In this document: piece after piece, positions 1 through 10,600 of the stretch | Position numbering within the stretch: the first letter of the stretch is position 1 | Layout: every line of letters begins with the position of its first letter | Assembly: GCF_963678635.1 (NCBI RefSeq) | Contig: NC_087063.1 | Coordinates: 43,168,759-43,228,758, forward strand | Direction: 5' to 3' | Length of the DNA stretch: 60,000 nucleotides | Source of the DNA: Symsagittifera roscoffensis | Lineage: Eukaryota; Xenacoelomorpha; Acoela; Convolutidae | Program-made: the position numbers and the translations under genes | The notes under the pieces: model-generated | Databases searched by the model: none | Told to the model about the DNA's origin: nothing | What the model saw: the letters and a program-made list of their open reading frames with translations, nothing else

Positions 1-205
1 ACAATTAACGCGCGATATATTTCGCGCTATTAACGTGTAAGCTCAGATTTAATCCGTCTTAGAAAACGATCCAATTTGGTTGAAAGAAGCTTGTTTGCCA
101 TAATTGATTTTTTACAAGGAGCAAAATCCATCCGTTTGCACTTTATATGGCGTGTGAGGGGATGGTTTTTATAAAAAATTTCAAATTTTAGAAAAACAAT
201 TTGTC
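1..205 (+). repeat. Partial copy of hairpin-rich dispersed repeat (family H)
   Basis: This stretch is nearly identical to 488-692 (same order, one or two differences), so it is a second, truncated copy placed 487 bp upstream of the full copy at 264-788. It carries the central family H palindrome, in which a TTAACGCGCGA arm faces a TCGCGCTATTAA arm. Its junction at about 205-260 is scrambled: the element's 'cccacc...cgagcac' end appears twice there. Confidence 0.75.
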
Positions 206-263
206 GAAAAAAAACCCACCCGAGCACAAAAAACCCACCTCGAGCACATATATTTCACATTTC

Positions 264-788
264 TTGTTGTTTCGACTCTCGATGCGAAAGTAATGAAATA
301 TTTGTGCTCGGACTGGGTTTTTTTCAGACAACTTTTGACTTTTTAGCTAGCCGTTTTTGACAGAGTTTTTTTAAATATCATTCAAAAGCTATTAATAACT
401 TGAGCTTGAATTTGAATTTTTTTTTACCTGCAATCATTTTTTGTAAAACTATGGGCGTTTGAAGATTGCCATTTTGGCCAATATGGGACAATTAACGCGC
501 GATATATTTCGCGCTATTAACGTGTAAGCTCAGATTTAATCCGTCTTAGAAAACGATCCAAATTGGTTGAAAGAAGCTTGTTTGCCATAATTGATTTTTT
601 ACAAGGAGCAAAATCCATCCGTTTGCACTTTATATGGCGTGTGAGGGGATGGTTTTTATAAAAAATTTCAAATTTTAGAAAAACAATTCATTTTTTTAAT
701 TAAATTTAGTTTTTTTTAGGTTAGGACTGCTCCATAAACCTTAAAAGGCAGTCGGAACATTCAGGGTTTTGCCCTGATACGAGCAGCA
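264..788 (+). repeat. Family H dispersed repeat, full-length forward copy
   Basis: About 525 bp. One end has a short hairpin (TTCGACTCTCGATGCGAAAG, degenerate here) followed by TTTGTGCTCGG. The middle has the TTAACGCGCGA/TCGCGCTATTAA palindrome. The other end has CAGTCGGAACATTCAGGG, a GGGC-loop-GCCC hairpin and a terminal CTGATACGAGCAG. The same arrangement recurs at 13.7, 14.6, 37.3, 41.3, 52.8 and 55.1 kb. No coding capacity, clear terminal inverted repeat or target duplication was seen, so the transposon class is undetermined. Confidence 0.75.
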
Positions 789-3590
789 TTGTTGTTATTT
801 TGATCACAAAAGCAACAAAACTGAAGCCATTTTCTTTATTAAGCAGTGATTTTTCTGGAAGAGCACTTCAAACATCTTTAAAAATGGAAAAAATTTGTGA
901 AAACTTTGCAGGAAAAGCCTTTGCATGGAAGAAGGGCAATTGCATATTTTAGGCTAACTGCAAATAGACCACGGATAATTTTGTTTCAATGACATTCGTT
1001 TTCATATATTGAATTAATTAAACTCAAGAGACATGAATTCAGATTGACATATGATACCATTAGATGAGTGCTAGAAAAAAAATGAAAGCCTTCTCGGAAA
1101 AACCAGACGGATTATAAAATAATAAGACATTTTCATATGTTGCTTTTGGAGGGGCGTTCAGGATTTGGGGTATTTTCTTATTTGCTCGTACTTTTTTGTA
1201 TTACTAATACAAAAAGTTGAACTAATTTCTACGATGCGAGGTAGTGGTTGTTATTGTAAGCAATCATTAAATTGTTCTGCCCATACTTTTCCTGAATTGA
1301 CTATCATCATCCCTTAGGTACTTTCCATTGAAGCATCGGAACCCAAATTGCAGCCATTCATTTCAAACAAGTAAAAATATTAATTCCACTGGGAGGTGAA
1401 CTATAAACTCAACTGAGCAATCAAAATTTTCCTGTGAAGCACAATGTTTTCCTGCTTTTTGCGTATCCTGGGGTCTCATAAGGGTGTGTATAGTTGATAT
1501 CCACTATTTTGACTGCGTTTTTAGAACATTAATTTACGTTCACAATGAACTGCTATAAACAACTGCTATTTCTTTTGTATGGCCTGTTTATATATGCCTT
1601 GATCAATGTCTGATAATTTAAAAATTATAATTTTAAAAATAATCATCTTTGAAAACTTTTGCCAAAATTTAAAAGTTTAATATTTTCAGTATATGACTTT
1701 TGAAGAGAACTTTTACACAAATCAGGTAGTTTTCAATGCATTGCAAATGCCAGACGACCATTCCTTTAGTGATTCTAGTTTCTAGTAAATTATGGTTTTA
1801 GTCACTTGTGTTCGGTCACGAACACATCTCAAGACATTTGAGAAATAAAATTAAAAAAAATCAACGTATAAAAAAATGCTTATCCTACAAATTCCATATA
1901 TGAAAAAATGCTTATATTTGAGTTTTCTTAACGCGTTTTTTGTATCTATGGAATTGTAAAAAGTTGAATGATAAGCATTTTTTATATAAGAAAATTAAAA
2001 ATTATTTGACAAGCGTTTTTGGTCAACCCGGATGATTTAACCGCATTCTTATTGAGCTTGAGATTAACTATATAAAATTTTGAAGTGAAAATTTTAAAGT
2101 TTCAATTCAGTGTTTCGATTTTTGAAAAAAATACTCACAAAAACAGTAAATAAGAATATTAAAATTTCTCTGCTCGTGTAAAGTCCAAGCTCTTAGTTTT
2201 CTGAAAAAAGCTGAAAAAACTGAAATTAAAAAATTTGATTAATATTTTCCAAATTGTATCGTGGGCAAACATCAATAAAATTTTATTTGAAAATTTATTA
2301 ACTAAAATAGCTCGTTTAATCAAACTTGAAATGTTGAGAGCAAACTTATTTGCAGCATTATGCATTATTATTAGTTGAATAAATTGTTTCCTGAATAGGT
2401 TCAAATTCATCACTTTAAGTTTATAAATAATCATCTCTAAAGAACCCAATTTATCTTATGACTGTTTTAAGACATCACTGAGTGAAAAAGAAAAAATGTC
2501 TTCAAGTTTTTAAGGTACCACTGGTAAACTTTTTATCAATTCTCAATGTTGAAAACTAATTAATTTAATATATTGTTTTGTTGGAAACTTGAAAAATTGT
2601 AATGAAAATGCGAACAGTGTAGAAAACTGATACAATGAGAAAGGATTAAAAAATTGTTTTTATTAGCGCATTATTTCGAATTATTGTTGTCTTGGGAAAA
2701 TATTGAAAAAAATGTTAATTTTGGTCCGTTTCATTTGCAAAACAATTCAAAAATTGTAAAAAAAATTGCCGCTTGTAGAAGTTTCTAGTTCTAGTATCAA
2801 TTGAAACTTTGTCGTAGTTTTAGAGTATATCGTTGATTTATTTTTCGCTTTTGTGATTTTTATGCAATTAGAAGTAACTGAAACTCTTTTGCGAAACAAA
2901 TTTTCTTCTTTCCCTGGAAAAATTATACTCATTCAAAACTGTTTTTCGTGAAGCGTGAGATTCTAGTTTTCTGTTCATGTTTATATCAAACATGTAAAAC
3001 TTAGATTCGGAAACCGACCCGTATACTAATAAACCATATTGAATAACTAGTGCCACGTATGTTTGCTAAATCTGGATCAGTTTCTGTTCAATCAAAACCT
3101 AGCGCAATGGATAGATGGCTAAACAATAATGGTTTCATTTTTTTAAAAGAAATTTGATACTATTTAGAACTAGAGATACAAATTCAGATACTGAGAAACG
3201 GACTATGATCAATATCTTTATTGTTCATCTCAGTTAAATAATTGTTCTTTTAGTTCCATTAAGTGAAACTAAAAGTTTTGGTTTTTTCCAAGTTCAATTT
3301 AGTTTGATTTCGTTTACTTATTTTTAAACACTGACAGTGCATTTTCATAGTTGTTAAAATGTACAATTGTATATTTTCAAAAAAATCAGCCTTTGTTTAA
3401 TGAATTTATAAAAATTGATAGAGGTTGTGTTTAACGCTGAAAGGGGTATAGTAGGGTTTTCTGGCTTGAAGGAGTAACAGGATGGGTGCTGCTGGAAGGG
3501 AATATATTAGTTACTTCATATCTGAAAGGAAGAAAGAGAGTGAGAGAGAAAGTGGGAGACCACTTTTTTGTAAATGTGACTTTTCTGTCA
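789..3590. other. Gene-free AT-rich stretch
   Basis: No ORF with recognisable protein similarity, splice-consistent exon or RNA gene was found. The only structure noted is a diverged repeat at about 1846-2055 that recurs at 5085-5295. Confidence 0.5.
1846..2055 (+). repeat. Diverged dispersed repeat, copy 1 (partner at 5085-5295)
   Basis: It shares ordered blocks with 5085-5295: a 'tatggaattgtaaaaagttg'-like block, then 'gataagca', 'gacaagc', 'ggtcaac', then 'gat' and 'cgcattc'-like ends. It also contains partly self-complementary 'atgcttat...ataagcat' words. Divergence is high and the class is unknown. Confidence 0.45.
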
Positions 3591-3599
3591 ATGCCTGAA

Positions 3600-3787
3600 A
3601 ACGCTTTTTGACCTGTTTTTTCTAAAATGTGCCTGCAACGTAGAAATTTTCTTCAAAAACATTCTTTTTAGTGATTTGGGAAGGCACAAAAAATCAATTT
3701 GTTCGACGTAAGAAAAAGATTGACAACATTGTTCGAAAAACTGAAAATCCGCCTCCCCTTCTTGAGAAAACCCTAGATCCAGCCCTG
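3600..3787 (+). mobile_element. Truncated hAT-like non-autonomous element (right end)
   Basis: It ends in CTAGATCCAGCCCTG, matching the right terminus (CTTAGATCCGCCCTG) of the elements at 49.3 and 56.6 kb. Before the end it has the shared internal words 'gtgatttggga', 'caatttgttcgac' and 'gagaaaaccctagatcc'. No left end was found. Confidence 0.55.
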
Positions 3788-4156
3788 CTTATACATAATT
3801 TTATCTCTTAATTTAAATTAGGTCTATATGATTTGTAGAATTCACAGATAAGTCTACTATGAATAACTTGGATACGGAATCAGATGGTTTGAGGTTTGTT
3901 AGTTGCAGATTTTTTAGATAAAACTGTTTGGTCAATACTCAACAAAACAGTCATATGCTATAGATAATGCTATGCAAAAAGATCCAAGTCAAAGCACTGG
4001 ACTTGTTTTAAGGTTTCTATCTGGTGTTTCTTTGGCAATTTAACACAAAAGGAGTACACTAGGTGGATCAATCGCACAATCACTCTCCCCCTAATTGACC
4101 TACCGTAGAATGTCCACCCTAATTCTGAAAATTAATTCAGTAGAGAATATGCCTTT

Positions 4157-4190
4157 CGTACAAACGCGTACAAACGCGTACAAACGCGTT
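4157..4190 (+). repeat. Short tandem repeat, about 3.4 x 10 bp
   Basis: The unit CGTACAAACG occurs three times head to tail, followed by a CGTT remainder. Confidence 0.85.
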
Positions 4191-5084
4191 TTATTTGAAA
4201 CTTTTCACTTAAATTGTACTTTGATGGGCTACAAAATTACGTAAACTGACTTTTTAGTTATGTTTCGATATTTAAATATGCTATAGTATAGTTTGATCCG
4301 ATGCACAAAAAATGATAATTATACAATTTTAGGATCAATTGAGCAATCTCCCCCCATTCTCGCGAGGGGGAAGATAGCTCAATAGGTACTTGAGACATAT
4401 TTATAACCACTTGAGAATAGTTTGAATGACATGAAATTATAAAACAGACTTTCCAACGAATGTGGAAAGCCAAAATTTACAATATCAAAGGTCAAAAATT
4501 TCGTTCAGTGAAAAAAGAATCAATAAAATTGAAGCATACAAAGCGACTTTTTTCTGGGTGCTGCGGAGAACCGATTTTGCTATTCAGATACAAGGCTAGA
4601 GCATCAATCCTGGCCAGTTGCTTTCCTCGATGAGGCTATGGTCACCTAAACAAAAATTTGCAACAAAAATTTGCAACAAACGAATTTTTGTTCTAAATTT
4701 TTTTACTCGTATAAAATAAACTTCAGTCGGTCAATTGATTGCGTGCTATAAACACATCGTCCATCTTGTAGTGTAATCTAAATTGACTATGAATTGTTTT
4801 GTGATTCGAAATTCTTGTATGATAAGATAAAATTTATTTTGTCAAAAAATATTTTACAATTTTCGACCACAAAGTTTGTTTGGAATGATGATTTTCCAGC
4901 CATATACAAAAGATTGCGGTTTCTAATTATAATTTTGAAAAAGATTGAATACATCATTTCTCTCGGCGTATCTTTAAATGCATCAAATGCAGTTTTCCTG
5001 TGCAATTCATTATTCAACTTAATCTATAGGTTTTCTCTTAAAAGAGTAAAATTTGGTTATTGTGTTTTCGATTTTTTTGTTATG

Positions 5085-5295
5085 GTAAAATGATTTTCAT
5101 ACAAATTTCATATAAAGAAAAACGGTTATTATACAATTTTAGATACATAAGAAAATATTTCTCGTAGAAGTTTCCCACAGTTTTCTGTACGTATGAAATT
5201 GTACGAAATTGTATGATAAGCACTTTTCCTAATAACAAAACTGTATGACAAGCATTTTGATCAAACGGGGTCGGTGATATGACGTTCATTCGAAC
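5085..5295 (+). repeat. Diverged dispersed repeat, copy 2
   Basis: Counterpart of 1846-2055. It contains 'gataagcacttttc', 'tgacaagcattttgatcaa' and 'gacgttcattcg' in the same order. A short ORF on the opposite strand here has no recognisable similarity. Confidence 0.45.
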
Positions 5296-5663
5296 TTTGA
5301 ACGCCCCCCTCATGAATTCGACCCCTTCACTATCAAAAGGGTCGTCCTTTGGTTCTAATTTGCAAAATCGAGTCTAGACGGACTGGATCTAAAACTTTTC
5401 TAACGGCGCCTTCTGTGCCAATATATGCTAATTTTGAGGGGAACGCGCGACCAAAAAACGCAACTTTTTGGTCAAATCCTTCCAAAATATTCCCAAAAAT
5501 GGCCACTTCCAAAATATGTCCAAGAAATTTTTGTTAGAATAATGTCATTATAGTCTTTAGGGAGTGCTCAAAAAATCAATTAGGTCGACCCAAAATACAG
5601 GTTTTGAAACTTTTTCGAACATCTGCCCCCCCCCCCCTCGAGAAAACCCTAGATTGGCCCCTG
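5296..5663 (+). mobile_element. hAT-like non-autonomous element, left end missing
   Basis: The right end is CTAGATTGGCCCCTG at 5649-5663. Internal words shared with the copies at 41.9 and 49.3 kb are 'attcgacccc', 'aaagggtc', 'aaggcgcctt' (here 'aacggcgcctt'), 'gccaatat' and a poly-C run before 'tcgagaaaaccct'. A CAGGGGCGG-type left end is not evident. The retrotransposon lies 78 bp further on. Confidence 0.55.
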
Positions 5664-5741
5664 GTTGATCCCATTTATTTTACCAAATTTATGCCTTGCT
5701 ATTATGCTTGTCTCCGCAAAAAAAATATAAGCCTGACTGAC

Positions 5742-5953
5742 TGTTGTGATTCTTACCATTTGTTTTATTTCACTAATTACTTTAAAGTATCTTAACTGGT
5801 TAATCTTGATTTGACCTTGCTATCTTCATTCTCTCCGACGGAGAGAATGACCGTTCACTATTTTAATGTTTTAACTTAGAGATTAATTCACTTTTTAAAC
5901 ATATCTTATTTGTAACTAAGTAGAATTAACCGTAACAAAGGAACATTTTATCA
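5742..5953 (+). repeat. 5' LTR
   Basis: It begins TGTTGTGATT and ends ACATTTTATCA. It is 212 bp and matches the 3' LTR except at two bases (C/T just after the internal palindrome and A/C a few bases later). The last base (A, 5953) is also the first base of the Gag start codon. Confidence 0.95.
5826..5850. promoter_or_regulatory. Perfect palindrome inside the LTR
   Basis: An 11-base arm (TCATTCTCTCC) faces its exact complement across a 3-base loop, GAC. The same structure is intact in the 3' LTR at about 12187-12211. One inter-LTR difference lies just outside the stem. It could be an RNA hairpin in the transcript or a binding site; the role is not known. Confidence 0.6.
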
Positions 5954-7629
5954 TGGCGCAGTCAGACAGCAACGAATCAAACGTGAGAGGTATACCTTCA
6001 TTTTGGCAAAACCACACAGTGGACCCACCAATTCCTTGGGAAGAGTGGAGCGATCTATTCCAGCTAGCAATAATCGCGAAAGAGAATGTCGACATCGAAA
6101 ACCTTTTGGATCCAACGGAACGATATCACCCACCTCCCCCAACATTGGAAAATCGGCCGGAAAACGAATCCGACGCTCAAAAAACATCACGCATCGAGAG
6201 GAATATTCAAGAACAAAAGAGATTCGATGATGAAGAAATGGCCTCAATAAAGTCAGAAACCAAGAAATTCAACGGCATGAGACTGGAAGAGGCGGACAAA
6301 AAACTAAGATCCATACTTTATCTAGCCCTCGGAAACGAAGGAAAGAAAATATTCGGCCAAAAGTTCACGAGAGTCAAAGTTCTACAAATTTCTTTCAAAG
6401 AATTTTGGGAAAATTTGTCCACAGCTTTTGTGAGAAAAACAAACATAACCTTCGAAAGACACACACTCCTAAACAGAAAACAGAGGGACAGAGAATCATT
6501 AGAACAATTCTGGGGGGCACTGGCAGAAATGGCAAAACGATGTAACATTCCCACAGGAGAAGATGAATGGATTAGAGATATTTTTATTAATAACAGGAAG
6601 AATTCAGATATCCAACGGAAACTCCTCACGGAAACCTTACCACCACTAGAAGCCTTAAACGTAGCCCTGATTGACGAAAAAGGAATTACAAACCACATCA
6701 AGATGAAGAATACTTTTAAATCCAGCGGATATTCTTCCAACAAATCTTTTAATCATTTTAATGTAAAAAGAGAACCCACCCTAAAAATTGAAAGAAATAA
6801 CACATGTATGAAATGCGGCGGAAATTTTACAAAAGGACATCTAGCGGTTTGCCCTGCTAAAGATACAACATGTACGACTTGTAAATATCGAGGACATTTT
6901 ACTAGACTCTGTAAATCACGCCGTAAAAATGTAAATATTGTGGATAGTCAAATTGTAAATAATACAGATCATCATTATCCTTCGGAACAACCAAATGTAC
7001 ATATTGATCACGCTAATAGAGAATGCTGTGGAGTAATCAACGCATGGTCAGAGTCTGGACATAGCGATAACGATGATTACTCTGTATTAAACGTAACAAC
7101 TATCTACGACGATCAAGGAAAGGAACTGAAGAAACTACTAAATATCGGCTTAGGAAATGAAAACCAAGTAATTCTCAATATACAGGTGGATTCAGCAAGC
7201 CCTGTAAGCTTCCTTAAACAGAATGTGTTACACGAGTTGAAACTACGAGACCCTTACGTGAAAATATATCCAGTGGATAAGGCTACCAAGGAACTCTATT
7301 GTGGATTTACGATTAATGCAATAAATATCACTGGAAAAGTAATTGTCCCAATTTTCTCAAATGGATGGTCCCACAAGGAATGTCACTTCTTCCTAACTCA
7401 AGGCCATGAAAGAAATATCTTGGGAAATGACAATTTACCAAAAGTCGGAATCGAAGTTTCACAAAAACAATACGCAACATTCACCAACAAGAGAACCTGT
7501 AAGTCTATCAATTCAGTTACCTCACTTGACATAGATAATGAAATAGAAATGATTGGAAAAACCTTCAAACAACTATTCCTTCGGATTGGAAAAATAAAAA
7601 AATTAAACAAAAATTACACACTTTCATGA
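5953..7629 (+). CDS. Gag with zinc knuckles plus retropepsin-like protease
   Basis: 558 codons. The ATG is formed by the last LTR base and the first two PBS bases, and no other early in-frame ATG is needed. Residues about 20-270 are a capsid-like region rich in charged helices. Two zinc knuckles follow: an atypical one (C285xxC...H...C) and a canonical CxxC-x4-H-x4-C at residues 307-320. The aspartic protease follows, with a DSAS active-site motif (D413) and the family's C-terminal ILGxDxLxxxGI signature at about 489. The ORF stops (TGA 7627-7629) just before the reverse transcriptase, so Gag and protease share one frame while RT is in the +1 frame. The product would package element RNA and process the polyprotein. 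Confidence 0.9.
   Translation: MAQSDSNESNVRGIPSFWQNHTVDPPIPWEEWSDLFQLAIIAKENVDIENLLDPTERYHPPPPTLENRPENESDAQKTSRIERNIQEQKRFDDEEMASIKSETKKFNGMRLEEADKKLRSILYLALGNEGKKIFGQKFTRVKVLQISFKEFWENLSTAFVRKTNITFERHTLLNRKQRDRESLEQFWGALAEMAKRCNIPTGEDEWIRDIFINNRKNSDIQRKLLTETLPPLEALNVALIDEKGITNHIKMKNTFKSSGYSSNKSFNHFNVKREPTLKIERNNTCMKCGGNFTKGHLAVCPAKDTTCTTCKYRGHFTRLCKSRRKNVNIVDSQIVNNTDHHYPSEQPNVHIDHANRECCGVINAWSESGHSDNDDYSVLNVTTIYDDQGKELKKLLNIGLGNENQVILNIQVDSASPVSFLKQNVLHELKLRDPYVKIYPVDKATKELYCGFTINAINITGKVIVPIFSNGWSHKECHFFLTQGHERNILGNDNLPKVGIEVSQKQYATFTNKRTCKSINSVTSLDIDNEIEMIGKTFKQLFLRIGKIKKLNKNYTLS
5954..5971 (+). other. Primer binding site (PBS)
   Basis: TGGCGCAGTCAGAC follows the LTR with no spacer. TGG at the start pairs with the universal CCA end of a tRNA. 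The TGGCGCAGT type is known from Drosophila 17.6/297-like elements, where a tRNA-Ser primer has been proposed; the tRNA in this organism is inferred. It overlaps the first Gag codons. Confidence 0.75.
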
Positions 7630-10600
7630 ACCATTAAAGCCAATTCAATTAAAAGGCAGGAGGGTCCCTTTACACTTACTGGATTCAGTAAAAACAGAAT
7701 TATACAGGCTTAAATCCGAAGGACACATCAAAAAATTAGAAAATTGTGACGAGGACAGATTTATTAGTCCGATAGTTATTACTTGTAAAAAAGACAAATC
7801 GATAAAGCTAGCCCTAGATTCAAAATTTATCAACAAACAAATCTACAAGAACAAATATCAGATGCCTAATATACACGAATTAGTTGATAACGTAGCGGCT
7901 CAAATTTCAAACAATTCCGTCGGAGAAGTATGGTTTACAAACCTAGACCTAAAGAACGCATATAGTCAACTTGCGCTGGACAATTTTACTAGCAGCCAAT
8001 GCAATTTTAGTCTAGTCGGCGGAGATATAACAGGCACTTATCAATTTTTAACGGGTTTTTACGGACTCGGCGATATGCCAAACGAGTTTCAGAGAGTCAT
8101 GGACTCAACTTTGGGAAACATTCCTTTTACAAATTGTTACCTCGACGACATATTAGTCGCTTCCAAAGGAAGTTTTAACGATCACAAGAAAATCGTTTAT
8201 AAAATTTTATCAACGTTAGACACTTACAATTTCGCAGTTAAATGGTCGAAGTGCAAATTCTTCCAAAAAGAAATCGAATGGCTCGGTTTTAAAATATCGA
8301 AATCCGGAATCGCCCCACTATTCGATAAAACCAAAGCAATTAAAGATATTCCAATCCCAAAGAATCTAAAAGAACTAAGATCATTCTTTGGGTCAACTAA
8401 TCAGTACATTAAATTTGTACCAAATTTAGCATCCCTCGGAAGCCCGCTTAGACCTCTTTTAAACAAGAAGTCAATTTTCCTTTGGAATGAAGATCACTCA
8501 AAAGCTTTTGTCAAGATTAAATCAGAAATAGTAAATCTTACTGAAAACACTCATTTCGACGTAAAAAAGCCCACGAGAGTAAAAACAGATGCTTCACATA
8601 ATGGGTTGGGTGCATCCCTTGAACAACTTCATGAGAAGGTTTGGAAAACAGTGTCATTTGCTTCAAGATTTTTAAATCCCCATGAATCCAAATATTCAAC
8701 AAACAAATTAGAGCTATTAGGAGTCGTATGGGTGGTCGAACATTACAAAAATTATTTCTACGGCTCTGAATTTGAAATTATCACCGACCACAAAGCTCAC
8801 CTTTCCGATTTGTCACCAAATCACGGAAACAAAACATACCAAAGCCGATTGACAAGATGGGTAGATCGTCTCCTACCATTCAATTTTACTATCAAACATT
8901 TAGCGGTAAAAGATATGGGTTTTACAGACTTAATTTCAAGAACTCCTTCGGGTAAAGCAATTCCCTCATCACATTACGACGAAGAATTTGTAGTTGCTAC
9001 TACCAAAAAAATATATAATGCACTCAATCCTTTGGATAATGAAAATCCATTACGTAATTCAATTAATTCGATTTCAGAAAATTCCCATTACACGAAATTA
9101 CGAAATCACGTAATAATTACAGCATTGAATTTCGTCAACTCTTCCATTTCAACCTGCAATCAAAAACACTATAGAACAGAACTTTGTAACTCTAAATGTA
9201 TTCCTTCGGATTTCTCAAACACTGATTTTACTAAAATTTCTCTATCAAATTCAGCCTTTATCTATTTTTTAATTCTTAACAGTAGCTTAATTAGTAATCC
9301 TTCGGATCTCAAACTTATAAATAGTGTAAATATGTCAAATAACCAAATTGTAGTAAATCCTTCCACTTCCGGGATACAGGTCTCTATCGATTTTCAAATT
9401 TCCTCAGAACACAAGAAGTTAGTAACTAAATTCCGAGAAAACCTCAAGTTACCTGAAAGACCTTTGGATTTAAATACATTATTCAATTTAAAATTGGTCG
9501 CTTTATTAACGGAAGATGATGAATTGTTAAACCCAATTGTGAAAGCTTTACAGAAAAAAGTAGATAACATCAACTCAAATTCCCGTTACTTACACCAATT
9601 TTCGAAAGACCTTCATGAATCCGACGGACTATTATATATGGATGGAAAATTGGTTATTCCGTTTACACTTAGAAACGCCGTTTTAAAAACCTTACATGAA
9701 TCTCACCCTGGCCAATTCGACATGAAATACTTGGCACAATACATTTGGTGGCCACACATATATCGACAAATTTACTTCCACGGGATTAATTGCACACAAT
9801 GCACTCAAACCGGTAAGAATATAAAAAGCATCATACCAACTACACAAATTAGCGAACTTCCGACCTTATTCGAACCTAATGAGGAAATAAATCTTGACTT
9901 TGCCGGTCCACTAGATAACAACTGGGGAAACAATAAATACATCTTATTATGTATAGACCGTTTTTCAAAATTCCCTTCAGCAAAAATTACCTCCTCAACG
10001 TCATCAAACACAATAATCGAATTTCTTCAAGATTATTTCTATCTCCATGGGATTCCAAAATCTATTCGGGTCGACCACGCATCCTGCTTTACTAGTCAGG
10101 ATTTTAAATTATTTTGCAATTCTCTTAATATCAAACTAATATTTTGTACAGTTGGAGACCATCGTTCTAACGGTCTTGTAGAAAAACTTGTTCATACTGT
10201 AAAAATAAAATTATTAGCAATGTCATTGGATCAACAAAAACCTACATTACAAACCGCCATTTCGAAAATAATTTGGAATCTACGATCTTCCTTCCAATCT
10301 AAAATTAAATGCTCACCGTTCGAAATACACTTTAATAGAAAACCGAACACGATCTGGAAGCAATTGGCATCTAATAATTTATCCGGTGGATTTTTAGACA
10401 AAGGGAAGTCGATCGTAAGCAGAGAAAGGGCCCTCGACTGGAACGCTGACGATCGGATAGAGGACGGATACAAAGACTCCCTCATACCGAAAAAGAACCA
10501 GTCACCATTGGAGAAAGGCTACGATTCAGACCTTCCTACTACTTCAAAACCTCCATCATCCCGAGTGCCCTTAAACAGTCCGTTTAAAGGTAAATTACTA

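Noticed and set aside
5951-6743. Several ORFs opposite or offset to Gag and Pol
   Set aside because: Shadows of the long coding frames, without motifs of their own.
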